Shown one piece after another: positions 51,285-60,213 of a stretch of DNA of 64,000 nt (position 1 is its first letter; every line of letters begins with the position of its first letter). Origin of the DNA: Flavobacterium branchiicola (GTDB lineage Bacteria > Bacteroidota > Bacteroidia > Flavobacteriales > Flavobacteriaceae). The translations under genes and the position numbers were made by a program. A model generated the notes under the pieces. The model saw only the letters and a program-made list of their open reading frames with translations. It was not told the origin of the DNA and did not search any database. Location: positions 310,001 through 374,000 of the forward strand of contig NZ_JAGYWA010000001.1 in assembly GCF_018383905.1 (NCBI RefSeq), given 5' to 3'.

Positions 51285-52691
51285 ATGAAGTTTTTTTCGA
51301 CCATCTCTTTGTTTACGGTATTTGCGGCGCTTGTTAGCTGCTCAACAACTCAAAAATTAGAAACACTAAAACCCGAACCAGATGACGCAAGTCCGTTGGT
51401 TTATGATGCAAATCCTTCTTTTATCAACTTACCTATTACGGTTAAATTGAGCGATATTGAAAATCAAACCAATTCTCTTTTGAACGGATTAATTTATGAA
51501 GACAACAATATTGAAGATGATGATATTGAAATGAAAATCTGGAAACAGGCTCCTATCAAAATTCAAAATGATCCGGCAAATCCAGATAAAAAAATAAAAA
51601 CCATTCTACCTCTTAAAGCAACTATTAAATATCGAATTGGTACAAAAAAGTTAGGGATCGAACTTTACGATACACGCGAATTTAATTTGAATGGTGTTAT
51701 CACTTTATCTAGTGAAGTTGCTTTGACCAACTGGAAACTTGATACTAAAACAGAATTCAAATCATTAGACTGGAGCGAAAGCCCAACAATGATGGTTTTT
51801 GGAAAAAGTATGCCGATAACATATTTAGTAAATCCCGCCATTTCTATTTTTAAATCTAAAATTGAAAAGAAAATAGATGAAGCTATTGAGAAATCGATGG
51901 ATTTTAAACCCAATGTTTTATCTGCACTTGAAAAAATTTGCACTCCTTTTCAAATGAGTGATACTTACGAAAGTTGGCTAAGAATTGTTCCTGTTGAAAT
52001 TTATTCGACCAATGCAAAACTAAAAAACGACTTATTTTTGCTGGATATGGGAATGAAATGCAATATGGAAACTATTATTGGCAAGCAACCTGAATCTAAA
52101 TTTAATGCAAGTAAAATTGTTTTAAAACCAGTTGCAAAAATCCCAAATCAGATTTCAGCAAATATTGCCGCGATATCAAGTTATGTTGATGCTTCTAAAA
52201 TCATGACCAAAAACTTTGCCGGTCAGGAATTTGGATCGGGAAGTAAAAAAATAACCGTAAAAAATGTTTCCATTTGGCATAAAGACGGTAAAATGGTCAT
52301 TGCACTGGATGTTTTAGGATCTATAAACGGAGCGCTTTACTTAAATGGATTCCCGCAATATGATCCGAAGTCAAAAGAAATTTATTTTGACAAACTTGAT
52401 TATGTTTTAGACACTAAAAGCAAATTAATGAGAACGGCAAGCTGGCTAGGTCAAGGTTATATTTTAAGAAAGATGGAAGAAAGCTGTCGCTATTCTATAC
52501 AACCAAATCTGGAAGAAGGTAAAAAAAGTATGGCAGCGTATCTTAAAAACTACTCTCCAATGCCCGGCGTTTTTGTAAATGGAAAAATGGAAGATATACA
52601 GTTTGATAAAATTCAGCTAACCAATCAGGCTATTATTGCTTTCATAAAGATAAACGGAACTGTAAATGTTTCTGTAGACGGATTGAAATAA
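51285..52691 (+). CDS. DUF4403-family lipoprotein
   Basis: 468 residues with lipobox Cys19 (FTVFAALVSC). The pattern SFINLPITVKLSDIENQTNSLLNGLIYED and later LNLNGVITLSSEVALTNW, VSIWHKDGKMVIALDVLGSINGALYLNG is typical of DUF4403. Duplicate-like halves and amphipathic strands suggest an elongated lipid- or hydrophobe-binding protein, though function is unproven. It stands alone, divergent from the ABC operon, and ends at a bidirectional terminator shared with the next minus-strand gene. Confidence 0.87.
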   Translation: MKFFSTISLFTVFAALVSCSTTQKLETLKPEPDDASPLVYDANPSFINLPITVKLSDIENQTNSLLNGLIYEDNNIEDDDIEMKIWKQAPIKIQNDPANPDKKIKTILPLKATIKYRIGTKKLGIELYDTREFNLNGVITLSSEVALTNWKLDTKTEFKSLDWSESPTMMVFGKSMPITYLVNPAISIFKSKIEKKIDEAIEKSMDFKPNVLSALEKICTPFQMSDTYESWLRIVPVEIYSTNAKLKNDLFLLDMGMKCNMETIIGKQPESKFNASKIVLKPVAKIPNQISANIAAISSYVDASKIMTKNFAGQEFGSGSKKITVKNVSIWHKDGKMVIALDVLGSINGALYLNGFPQYDPKSKEIYFDKLDYVLDTKSKLMRTASWLGQGYILRKMEESCRYSIQPNLEEGKKSMAAYLKNYSPMPGVFVNGKMEDIQFDKIQLTNQAIIAFIKINGTVNVSVDGLK

Positions 52692-52703
52692 AATAAAGCA
52701 AAA

Positions 52704-52738
52704 AAAAAAAGCAGTATAAAAATTATACTGCTTTTTTC
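52704..52738. terminator. Bidirectional terminator overlapping a coding end
   Basis: GCAGTATAA and TTATACTGC form a stem flanked by A-run and T-run. On the plus strand it terminates the DUF4403 gene. On the minus strand the arm encodes the final residues and stop (52723-52725) of a small membrane protein. Confidence 0.9.
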
Positions 52739-52959
52739 TTTTTTGACTTGTACATTCTGTAAATCAGAAAACCAATTATTGCAACGAGCAAATACGGGAT
52801 TACCATCAGGTAAACAATTCCATCATTTACTGCTTCAGCTTTTTTTACATTTGAATCGCCTGACAATGCCGCACGACACATCGCGCATTGAGCATTTACA
52901 CTCAGAGAAAAGAAAATAGAGCAAAGAGCATAGAAGTATTTGGTTGAGAAAAAATTCAT
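52723..52959 (-). CDS. Small membrane protein with Cys-x-x-Cys near the oxidase assembly genes
   Basis: 78 residues when started at the ATG at 52959, which yields a signal peptide (MNFFSTKYFYALCSIFFSLSVNA) before QCAMCRAALSG, then a single membrane helix (about 46-66) and a KKKK tail. A longer frame from 53022 would overlap the previous gene and run through a short-word repeat tract, so I reject it. The Cys-x-x-Cys and the place after DUF420 and SCO genes suggest a link to oxidase assembly or metal handling; this is inference. Confidence 0.7.
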   Translation of the reverse strand: MNFFSTKYFYALCSIFFSLSVNAQCAMCRAALSGDSNVKKAEAVNDGIVYLMVIPYLLVAIIGFLIYRMYKSKKKKAV

Positions 52960-52967
52960 GAGTCTAC

Positions 52968-53011
52968 TTCTATTTGCTTTTCTATTTTCTGTATTCTTTA
53001 TTCTATTTTCC
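52968..53011. repeat. Short-word repeat tract (TCTATTTTC words)
   Basis: Variants of TTCTATTT follow each other four to five times (TTCTATTTG, TTCTATTTTC, TATTCTTTA, TTCTATTTTCC). It fills the gap between the DUF420 stop and the likely start of the small membrane protein. Confidence 0.6.
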
Positions 53012-53014
53012 ATT

Positions 53015-53596
53015 TTAAGCATAATAAGGAGAAATCATTAAGTAAACTACAACACCTGTAACCGCAACATACAACCAAAGCGGAAAAGTTATTTTAGCTA
53101 TTTTTTTATGTCTGTCAAAACGTTTCGCCAATGCTCTTACGTAAGTAATTAACACCAAAGGAATAATTACAATTGACAATAAAATATGTGTTATTAAGAT
53201 AAAGAAATACGCATAACGCAAACCACCAATCTTTGCAGTTTCAGTAAGATCAAGAATTCCGTCATGATTTAAATCTCCAAATTTGGTAGAATCCGCTGTC
53301 ATGTGATACGCCACATACATTACTAAAAACGCAACAGACAATGTGATTGCAAAAGTCATTAAACGTTCATGTAGTGTTCGTTTTCCATTTTTAATAGCAA
53401 TTACTGCCCAAACTAATACGATCGCAGTCAAACCATTTGTTGTAGCATAAATTGGAGGCAAAAAGGAAAGTGGTTCAACATCGAAACCAAAATCTTTTAA
53501 TTTGACACTAAATAATACAGCAACTACTAACGGAATTACAATTGATACGGCAATAATAAACTTGCTAAACTTTTTTTCTAATGTATTATCTTCCAT
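53015..53596 (-). CDS. DUF420-family membrane protein
   Basis: 193 residues with five predicted helices (about 13-32, 45-65, 77-97, 125-148, 163-185). Sequence blocks LPPIYATTNGLTAIVLVWAVIAIKNGKRTLHERLM and HILLSIVIIPLVLITYVRAL match DUF420. Family members accompany cytochrome oxidase assembly genes in many bacteria, and CtaG/caa3-related roles have been suggested. It starts 2 bases after the SCO gene. Confidence 0.9.
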   Translation of the reverse strand: MEDNTLEKKFSKFIIAVSIVIPLVVAVLFSVKLKDFGFDVEPLSFLPPIYATTNGLTAIVLVWAVIAIKNGKRTLHERLMTFAITLSVAFLVMYVAYHMTADSTKFGDLNHDGILDLTETAKIGGLRYAYFFILITHILLSIVIIPLVLITYVRALAKRFDRHKKIAKITFPLWLYVAVTGVVVYLMISPYYA

Positions 53597-53598
53597 TT

Positions 53599-54288
53599 TT
53601 ATTCTTGTAATAATATTTTAATGTCTTCCTGAATGTCTCTAACTCCTTTTTTATCTAATCCATCATAGTATAAAATCGGATTACCAAATTCGTCTTTTCT
53701 ACAACGAATATTTCCGTCCTTATCTATTAAAGCAAATAATCCCGAATGTTCAAATCCACCATTTACTTTTTCATTTTCCCCTGCATAAAGATTAAATCCT
53801 TTATTTGATAAATCCATAATGGTAGCTTTATCACCAGTAAGGAAATTCCAGTTTGACGATTTTACACCCAGCAATTTAGCATGATCTTTTAAAACCTTTG
53901 CTGTGTCGTGTGCAGGATCGATTGTAATAGAAACAATTCCGAAATTAGGATTCCCAAAAAAAGTTTTCTCAATTTCCAACATACTCAAATTCATCTTTGG
54001 ACAAATTGAAGGGCAAGTAGTAAAGAAAAATTCTAAAACATATACCTTCCCTTTATAGCTTTCATTTGATATTTTAGCATTATCCTGATTGATTAATTCA
54101 AATTTTGGAGCCGGACCAATTGTTAATAGTTTAGCATCTTCTTTTGAGTTTTTCAGACCAACATTGTCAAGACGATTTCCTTTTACAACTTCACCATTTT
54201 TTATTCTGTCGACAATTTTTGGCACCGCATAAATACCAAATATTAAAACGATAAAAGAAATTCCGATGTACGATTTATTTTTAAACAT
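53599..54288 (-). CDS. SCO1/SenC-family copper chaperone
   Basis: 229 residues. An N-terminal anchor (about 7-22) is followed by a thioredoxin-like domain with the copper-ligand motif TCPSICPKM (Cys-x3-Cys) and a later His in GFEHSG. SCO proteins insert copper into the CuA centre of cytochrome oxidase subunit II. The gene lies between a degenerate SCO-like gene (12-base gap) and DUF420, within the oxidase assembly group. Confidence 0.93.
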   Translation of the reverse strand: MFKNKSYIGISFIVLIFGIYAVPKIVDRIKNGEVVKGNRLDNVGLKNSKEDAKLLTIGPAPKFELINQDNAKISNESYKGKVYVLEFFFTTCPSICPKMNLSMLEIEKTFFGNPNFGIVSITIDPAHDTAKVLKDHAKLLGVKSSNWNFLTGDKATIMDLSNKGFNLYAGENEKVNGGFEHSGLFALIDKDGNIRCRKDEFGNPILYYDGLDKKGVRDIQEDIKILLQE

Positions 54289-54300
54289 TTCAGTAAAGAT

Positions 54301-54942
54301 TTAGAGTTCTTTTGTAGCGTTATGATTCTTTTTAAGAGCAGCACGATATTCGTATAAAATGATTTTAAAATCATCCAGCATTTCGTTACTTAATTCAGAC
54401 GGATGAAAAGTATCATAACCTTCCTTGTATTCATCTTTTTCTTTTCTACCTCTTAAATTTCTTTCTTTGTCCACTATAAAAACATTTGAGGTGCCTAATT
54501 TTTGATCTAATTTTCCTTTTAGATGAAGCTGATCATAAAATGCCTGAATTTCAGCTGGTGGAGCAAAAACAAAATTCCAACCCGCAACATCTGTAAAAGG
54601 CTTTAGCGCATCAACCAATTTCTGAGCTTCTGCTTCTGTTCCTAAAGGGCAAATCACTACAAACTGAAGATCTTCAAAACCATTGTAGCGTTTGTAAATT
54701 TTTTCATTTAAATTGAAGTAGTTTCCTCTGTGTTCTAAAATATCAGAACCGGAAAAACCTAAAACTGTAATTTTTTTATCAAGAGAGACTTTTTTACCAT
54801 CTAAAGATTTCCAATTACCAAAGTCGGCAATTTTAGGTGTTATTGTCGGAAGTTTTGTAAAGCTATTTACACCTGAAGCAAAAAACAAATAAGCAACAAT
54901 TGGCAAAACAAAAAGCACAAAAAGAACTATATTTTTTTTCAT
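54301..54942 (-). CDS. SCO/thioredoxin-like protein lacking the copper-ligand cysteines
   Basis: 213 residues from the ATG at 54942, with an N-terminal anchor (about 4-20). The order of blocks parallels the next gene: ITVLGFSGSDILEHRGNYFNLNEKIY at the place of the SCO motif, LQFVVICPLGTEAEAQKLVDAL, WNFVFAPPAEIQAFYDQL, and SNVFIVDKERNLRGRKEKDE. At the SCO Cys-x3-Cys position it has SGSDILEH. I infer a SCO-derived protein without metal-binding cysteines; it could be an accessory or regulator. It begins a new unit, since a terminator precedes it. Confidence 0.75.
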   Translation of the reverse strand: MKKNIVLFVLFVLPIVAYLFFASGVNSFTKLPTITPKIADFGNWKSLDGKKVSLDKKITVLGFSGSDILEHRGNYFNLNEKIYKRYNGFEDLQFVVICPLGTEAEAQKLVDALKPFTDVAGWNFVFAPPAEIQAFYDQLHLKGKLDQKLGTSNVFIVDKERNLRGRKEKDEYKEGYDTFHPSELSNEMLDDFKIILYEYRAALKKNHNATKEL

Positions 54943-54973
54943 TGTATTAATCGAAGTTTTGAGGTACAAAAAT

Positions 54974-55005
54974 AAAAAAAGCTCCGGTAATCGGAGCTTC
55001 TTTTC
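54974..55005 (-). terminator. Terminator of the cyoE/cytochrome oxidase unit
   Basis: GCTCCG and CGGAGC form a stem (54981-54997); on the minus strand a run of seven T follows. It lies 15 bases after the subunit IV stop. Confidence 0.88.
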
Positions 55006-55019
55006 GAATTAATATCATG

Positions 55020-55370
55020 TTAAAAATTCCATTTAATAGTAGAATCTTTAAAAACCCCATAAATATAATGTCCTTCTGTCAAAAGAATAAACAATAAATA
55101 TAATACCAGGAAAATAACTGGTGAAACTACAGACCATCTAAGGCTGCTTTTTTCACCTTCCATGTGCATGAATGCCCATACTATATAATAAGCTTTGAAA
55201 ATTGTAAGGATATAGAAAATCCAGTTCAATAAATTCAAACCTACAAAATGATTAAACTCTAATACTCCCGGCTTGTAGATACCAAGAATAACCTCTACTG
55301 TAGTTACTACAGACAATAATGCAAAAACAAACCAGATTCTTTTTGTATTTGATACGTGCTCGTGTGACAT
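55020..55370 (-). CDS. Cytochrome c oxidase subunit IV family protein
   Basis: 116 residues with three helices (about 12-32, 45-65, 78-98), as in caa3/CyoD-type subunit IV. Motifs include HVSNTKRIWFVFALLSVVTTVEVILGIY and YIVWAFMHMEGEKSSLRW. It probably stabilises the oxidase core; subunits I and II are outside the window. It starts 18 bases after the upstream subunit III gene. Confidence 0.88.
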   Translation of the reverse strand: MSHEHVSNTKRIWFVFALLSVVTTVEVILGIYKPGVLEFNHFVGLNLLNWIFYILTIFKAYYIVWAFMHMEGEKSSLRWSVVSPVIFLVLYLLFILLTEGHYIYGVFKDSTIKWNF

Positions 55371-55388
55371 AATAATTAAAATCTAAAA

Positions 55389-56375
55389 TTAAACTAAGTA
55401 GAAAACTGTAAATACAAATACCCAAACTAAATCTACAAAGTGCCAGTATAAACCAACTTTCTCTACCATTTCGTAGCTTCTTCTTTTCTCGTAAGTTCCT
55501 AATAATACATTAAAGAAAATAATGATATTAATAATAACTCCAGAGAATACGTGGAATCCGTGGAATCCTGTAATGAAGAAAAAGAAATCAGCAAATAATT
55601 TGTTACCGTATTCGTTTCTAATAAGGTTTGCACCTTCTACTACATATTTTGCATCTGCTAAACGAGCCTCAGACTCTGCTCTTGTCAAAACAGTTTTCTT
55701 TTTCTCTTTAGTAAGAGTTTCTGTTCTGATCAATAAATCAGGATGTGCTTTGAATCCTGCCTGAACTTCAGCAACTGAATACGTTGGTAAAGTCTCAGCA
55801 TCTTGCATAAACCAAGTTGTTTTGCTTCTTGTTAAAGCTTCTCTTTGTTCTGGTAATTTAACCGCAAATGCTTCAAGAGCTACTCTTTTACCATCTTTAT
55901 CAACAAACTGTAATAAGCTTCCACCTTTAGTTTCAACTGCACCATATTCTCCTTTAATGAAGTTCTTCCATTCCCAAGCCTGAGAACCAACGAAGATTAA
56001 ACCTCCAATAATAGTTAAGAACATGTAAATTGCAACCTTAGTCTTTTTTAATTGATGACCAGCATCAACAGCCAAAACCATTGTTACAGATGAGAAAATC
56101 AAAATAAAGGTCATTAAGGCTACATAATACATTGGAGCCGCAACACCATGCATAAAAGGAAAGTGAGTAAACACTTCATCAGCCAATGGCCATGTTTCAA
56201 TAAATTTAAATCTAGAAAAACCATAAGCTCCTAGAAATCCAGAAAATGTTAAGGCATCTGATACGATAAAAAACCACATCATCATTTTACCATAACTTGA
56301 TCCTAATGGCTGGATATCCTCGCCGCCTCCCCAAGTTTTTTCGTCGTTGTTTGCAGTAGTAACTGTCGCTCCCAT
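55389..56375 (-). CDS. Cytochrome c oxidase subunit III with a large soluble insertion
   Basis: 328 residues. Helices typical of heme-copper oxidase subunit III (GKMMMWFFIVSDALTFSGFLGAYGF, then AAPMYYVALMTFILIFSSVTMVLA) are interrupted after SQAWEWKNFI by a polar segment of about 120 residues (~141-260) before FFFFITGFHGFHVFSGVI and YWHFVDLVWVFVFTVFY. The insertion is predicted to be outside the membrane between two helices. A second, shorter subunit III gene lies directly upstream (42-base gap). Confidence 0.9.
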   Translation of the reverse strand: MGATVTTANNDEKTWGGGEDIQPLGSSYGKMMMWFFIVSDALTFSGFLGAYGFSRFKFIETWPLADEVFTHFPFMHGVAAPMYYVALMTFILIFSSVTMVLAVDAGHQLKKTKVAIYMFLTIIGGLIFVGSQAWEWKNFIKGEYGAVETKGGSLLQFVDKDGKRVALEAFAVKLPEQREALTRSKTTWFMQDAETLPTYSVAEVQAGFKAHPDLLIRTETLTKEKKKTVLTRAESEARLADAKYVVEGANLIRNEYGNKLFADFFFFITGFHGFHVFSGVIINIIIFFNVLLGTYEKRRSYEMVEKVGLYWHFVDLVWVFVFTVFYLV

Positions 56376-56417
56376 AAAAGATATTCGTTAAAAAGTTCCC
56401 AAATTTACGTTTTTTTC

Positions 56418-57005
56418 TTATTTAAAGAAATATAAAAATAAAAATAATAATACCCATAATAAATCCAAAAAGTGCCAATACATCGCACCTAGTTCTATAC
56501 CAAGAGTTTGAGTCGGATTGTATTTTTGTTTAAAATGATTATAAATTACAATTAAAAGTGAAATTAACCCTCCTGCAACGTGCAATAAGTGCATAAGAGC
56601 AATTACATAAAGAAATGTTGTAGTAATTGAACTACCTTGTCCGGTCATATAATAACCGCTTTCTATGATTTGACCGAATCCTGCAAATTGCAAAATCACG
56701 AATAGAATTCCTAAAGCTAATGTCCCTAAAAGAAAACCTGTAGTTGCACTTCTATTACCTTTTTCAATTGACTTTTTAGCCAAATAAAACATTACACTAC
56801 TTCCAATAATAACTACTGTACTGTAATAAAATGCAATTGGTATTTGAAAGTTCTGCAACCAGTCTGCTCTTGATTTACTTACCACAAATGCACTTGTAAG
56901 TCCGGCAAACATCATGGTCATACTAACCATTGCGAATAACAAAATCAGTTTTGCCGATTTTGACTTCCTTAATTGTTCCTCACTTGTTGTCATTGTCATT
57001 TCCAT
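56418..57005 (-). CDS. Cytochrome c oxidase subunit III (short form)
   Basis: 195 residues with five helices and the usual subunit III end YWHFLDLLWVLLFLFLYFFK. It lacks the long insertion of its neighbour. Together with subunit IV and cyoE it forms the distal part of a caa3-type oxidase gene set. It begins 2 bases after the cyoE stop. Confidence 0.9.
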   Translation of the reverse strand: MEMTMTTSEEQLRKSKSAKLILLFAMVSMTMMFAGLTSAFVVSKSRADWLQNFQIPIAFYYSTVVIIGSSVMFYLAKKSIEKGNRSATTGFLLGTLALGILFVILQFAGFGQIIESGYYMTGQGSSITTTFLYVIALMHLLHVAGGLISLLIVIYNHFKQKYNPTQTLGIELGAMYWHFLDLLWVLLFLFLYFFK

Positions 57006-57007
57006 AA

Positions 57008-57910
57008 CTATCTTAAAAATTTATCTACTATAAATACGATTTGCAGCAATGAAATATACGAAACACTTACTAACATTAATGTTCTGGCAGATTTTGCTGT
57101 TCGAAGCTGATATAATTTTACAGCATAAAACAACATCCATAATCCCAATAAAAACACTAAAACTGCTGCAATTGGCGAAATAAACAGTTGCCCTGTATAT
57201 CCCAGTGCCGGTAATAACGATGCTGCAATAAGCCAAACGGTATACAAAATAACCTGCAAAGCGGTTCCTTTATCTTTTTTTCCTGTTGGCAACATGAAGA
57301 TTCCTGCTTTTTCATAATCTTCATATAAAAACCAGCCAATAGCCCAAAAGTGCGGAAATTGCCAGAAAAACTGAATTAAAAATAAAGTTCCGGCTTCAAT
57401 ACCAAATTCTCCCGTAGCCGCAACCCAACCTAACATAAAGGGAATTGCTCCAGGAAAAGCGCCCACAAAAACAGATAAAGAAGTCACTGTTTTTAGTGGT
57501 GTGTATATACTTGTGTATAAAAAAATCGAAATTGCAGCAAACATTGCCGACTTTGCATTGATTGTATACAACAAACTTATTCCTAAAATAGTCAGTAAGC
57601 TTGCAACAATTAATGCCATTCTTGGCGACATTCGACCAGAAGGAACCGGACGATTTTTAGTTCGATCCATTAAAGCATCGATGTCTTTTTCTATAACCTG
57701 ATTAAACGCATTTGACGCTCCAACCATGCAATAACCGCCAATAGATAAAACTAACAAAACGCTCCATTTAAAAGGATGTTCTTCATTGACTCCTAACAAA
57801 TATCCTGCAATTGACGAAAATAAGACACTAATTGCTAAACCAGCTTTAGTGATCTCTTTAAAATCCAGAAATATTGATTTGGGTGAAAGTGTATTTTTTG
57901 TAGCGTTCAA
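57008..57910 (-). CDS. cyoE: Protoheme IX farnesyltransferase (heme O synthase)
   Basis: 300 residues if started at the TTG at 57910. A TTG at 57955 would overlap the likely promoter (57945-57952) and is rejected. UbiA-superfamily prenyltransferase that farnesylates heme B to heme O for the oxidase. The catalytic Asp motif is NQVIEKDIDALMDRTKNRP, with eight to nine helices and KTVTSLSVFVGAFPGAIPFMLGW. It heads the oxidase-subunit unit on the minus strand. Called cyoE or ctaB. Confidence 0.93.
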   Translation of the reverse strand: MNATKNTLSPKSIFLDFKEITKAGLAISVLFSSIAGYLLGVNEEHPFKWSVLLVLSIGGYCMVGASNAFNQVIEKDIDALMDRTKNRPVPSGRMSPRMALIVASLLTILGISLLYTINAKSAMFAAISIFLYTSIYTPLKTVTSLSVFVGAFPGAIPFMLGWVAATGEFGIEAGTLFLIQFFWQFPHFWAIGWFLYEDYEKAGIFMLPTGKKDKGTALQVILYTVWLIAASLLPALGYTGQLFISPIAAVLVFLLGLWMLFYAVKLYQLRTAKSARTLMLVSVSYISLLQIVFIVDKFLR

Positions 57911-57944
57911 ACCTTTATTGTTTGTATATTTTTTTTGAGTGCTG

Positions 57945-57952
57945 CAAATGTA
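57945..57952 (-). promoter_or_regulatory. -7 element of cyoE
   Basis: TACATTTG on the minus strand is an exact TAnnTTTG match 34 bases before the TTG at 57910. Confidence 0.6.
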
Positions 57953-58068
57953 CAAATTAGATTGTAGAATTTAGAACTATAAAATTAGATTTTTTTCAAT
58001 AAAACCTTTACAGAATAAGGACTTGTAAATCTTTAACACTATTATTTCGAAAAATCTTATTAAAAATG

Positions 58069-60213
58069 CTAGTAATCAAAATACCAATTAAAAATATCTG
58101 AACGTAATCCGATAGAAAACCAGGTTGTATTTTGCTTAAAAGTTGTCGCTGTTTCCTGAGTAGGATCAAAATTTCTATATACAAGGCTACCAAACAATTT
58201 TAAGTTCGTCATCGGGTTTATCAAATATCCTCCCTGAACATCTGCAATAAAAACGCTTGTTTTATTTCCCTGTCCTACCTTTACACCCGTATTATAAGGA
58301 CGCTTTTCGTCGTAACTCTTATAAATGTTACCTCCGTAATTGTAGCTATCAGCTGCTGTATTAAAATCTAGACCTCTAGTTCCGGTTGTCACTTTAGCAT
58401 CACCAAATAAACGTCCTTTGTGATAACGTCCAATTAAAACAAGCTCATTAAAATTCCCTCCCCATTGATGACCAATACTTTGGTTGTTGTGCCCGTAATT
58501 TGTTATTGCAGCACTGTGCGCATAAACGTAAGGACGCACATGGTTGTACTCTACCTGAACTAAAAGATCTTTTACATTGAAAGCATTAAAGTATTTTCCT
58601 CCTATTTGAAATCCAAATTTATTTTTCCAGCTTTGATCTCCCGCTTTCACATCTGAAACCGAAAATTCATCAATCAAAAACTGACCATACAAGTTTACAT
58701 TATTATTCCATTTGTATTTTCCTGTAAAACCAAGTAATGCGTTTCCGCTTCTTGAAGAAGATCCAAACTCAACTGCACGATAAAAAATAATAGGATTTAT
58801 AAAATTAGCATCAAACCCTCTATTGTTAGAATCTGTCCAGACTACCGACTCAAAGAAACCTAAATTCAATCTATTAGAAACATTCCAGCTCAAATAATGA
58901 TTCGCCATAAATTTAGTAGCATAGGTCTTCTCCGCTGTTACTTCAGGACGTACATCTTTTAGCCACATATACGTATTGGTATATTTAATTTTCCAGAAAG
59001 TGGTATTAATTTTAAAATACGGATATGGACTAGCTCCATCACTTTCAAGTAAAGAACGATATCCGTCTCCAATAAAATTTCTTCCATACCCTAATTGCAA
59101 ATCAAAGAATTTACTTGGCACATAAGTAATATTAGCTTCTGCCATTGGAAAATCATATGCATCTGTTTTAAATCTTTTGGCAATTCCAATTCCGGGAACA
59201 ATTGCCGGATTTCCTCCAGATGGCTTTATGGATTCTGCGTAATCATTGTAATAACCGGCAAATCTTCCCTGACTTTCAAAAACCGTCGTGGTAAAATTAA
59301 CCTGTTTCCCCAGTCCTCCTCTAAAATTTAAAGCACGTGTATTTACATAAGTATAAGAAGCATCTAAATCTGATGCTTTACCAACTTGCAAATCAAGAAT
59401 AGGATTTAATACAAACCAATAGTCTTCGCCCTGAATCTGAACCAGATTTTCGTTCCACCATTTTCTTCCTAACCAGGTTGAAGCTTTTTTCTGAAGAGAT
59501 TCATTAACTGCTTTTAAATTGTAATATTTTGAAACTTCGGCATATGTATAAGGTTTCGAAGCTGTGTGATTATTACTTCCAACCTGATTCATCGCCCCGT
59601 CAAACTGTGCGTAATAACTGTGTGAGAATGGAATATTTAAATGACTTTCGAACTCAGGATTTCTGTATTTTTTAGACACTATACTATCCAGTTCTGTCAT
59701 TGGCTTCTCGTCTGGCTTTAAAATTTCTGCCGCCGCCAAAGCTTCTGCTTCAATTTGCTGAGAACTTTTTAAAGGAATAGCAATCGAAATGGTATATTTT
59801 GAATACGTTGGCTTACCATTATAGGTTGATGGTTTTATTTTTGGAAACTTCTCAAAAACACGTTTAGCTTCAACAGACAACTCATCGTTTGCCGCATTCA
59901 CATAAATTACTTTAAACACGCCTTCACCATCTACTTCAAAAAGTACCTTTACTTCACCTTTATAATTGGATTGTTTTAAATTTGAAGGAACTTCAAAATT
60001 TTGAAAAACAAAATCCTGAACTTCTTTATAAAAACAATTTTCTAATTTTTTAAATTCTAAATTTTCGCAATTTGGAAAAACAGGAAATTTTTCACTTGTA
60101 AATCCGGACTGAACAGAAGAGTTATTATTTTGCTGCGCAAAGGTTGTTATAGAGGCTAACATTAAAACAAAAGATAAAATATTTTTGTTTTTTACGTAGG
60201 TTTTGATTTTCAT
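58069..60213 (-). CDS. remB: Gliding-motility protein RemB
   Basis: 714 residues. Signal peptide to FAQQ; a TonB-C-like domain (about 60-150: GEVKVLFEVDGEGVFKVIYVNAA); then a long outer-membrane-type region with many strands (GGLGKQVNFTTTVFESQGRFAGYYNDY, FIGDGYRSLLESDGASPYPYF, VVWTDSNNRGFDANFINPIIFYRAVEF). I recognise the pattern as RemB of Flavobacterium johnsoniae, a mobile-surface gliding protein, and the order sprA, gcvH, vanZ, deoC, remB fits what I recall for that species. Its stop-start junction with deoC is TAA then ATG, so the genes are coupled. Confidence 0.78.
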   Translation of the reverse strand: MKIKTYVKNKNILSFVLMLASITTFAQQNNNSSVQSGFTSEKFPVFPNCENLEFKKLENCFYKEVQDFVFQNFEVPSNLKQSNYKGEVKVLFEVDGEGVFKVIYVNAANDELSVEAKRVFEKFPKIKPSTYNGKPTYSKYTISIAIPLKSSQQIEAEALAAAEILKPDEKPMTELDSIVSKKYRNPEFESHLNIPFSHSYYAQFDGAMNQVGSNNHTASKPYTYAEVSKYYNLKAVNESLQKKASTWLGRKWWNENLVQIQGEDYWFVLNPILDLQVGKASDLDASYTYVNTRALNFRGGLGKQVNFTTTVFESQGRFAGYYNDYAESIKPSGGNPAIVPGIGIAKRFKTDAYDFPMAEANITYVPSKFFDLQLGYGRNFIGDGYRSLLESDGASPYPYFKINTTFWKIKYTNTYMWLKDVRPEVTAEKTYATKFMANHYLSWNVSNRLNLGFFESVVWTDSNNRGFDANFINPIIFYRAVEFGSSSRSGNALLGFTGKYKWNNNVNLYGQFLIDEFSVSDVKAGDQSWKNKFGFQIGGKYFNAFNVKDLLVQVEYNHVRPYVYAHSAAITNYGHNNQSIGHQWGGNFNELVLIGRYHKGRLFGDAKVTTGTRGLDFNTAADSYNYGGNIYKSYDEKRPYNTGVKVGQGNKTSVFIADVQGGYLINPMTNLKLFGSLVYRNFDPTQETATTFKQNTTWFSIGLRSDIFNWYFDY

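Noticed and set aside
57911..57955. Upstream TTG start for cyoE
   Set aside because: It overlaps a consensus -7 element (57945-57952), and the added residues are not typical of heme O synthases.
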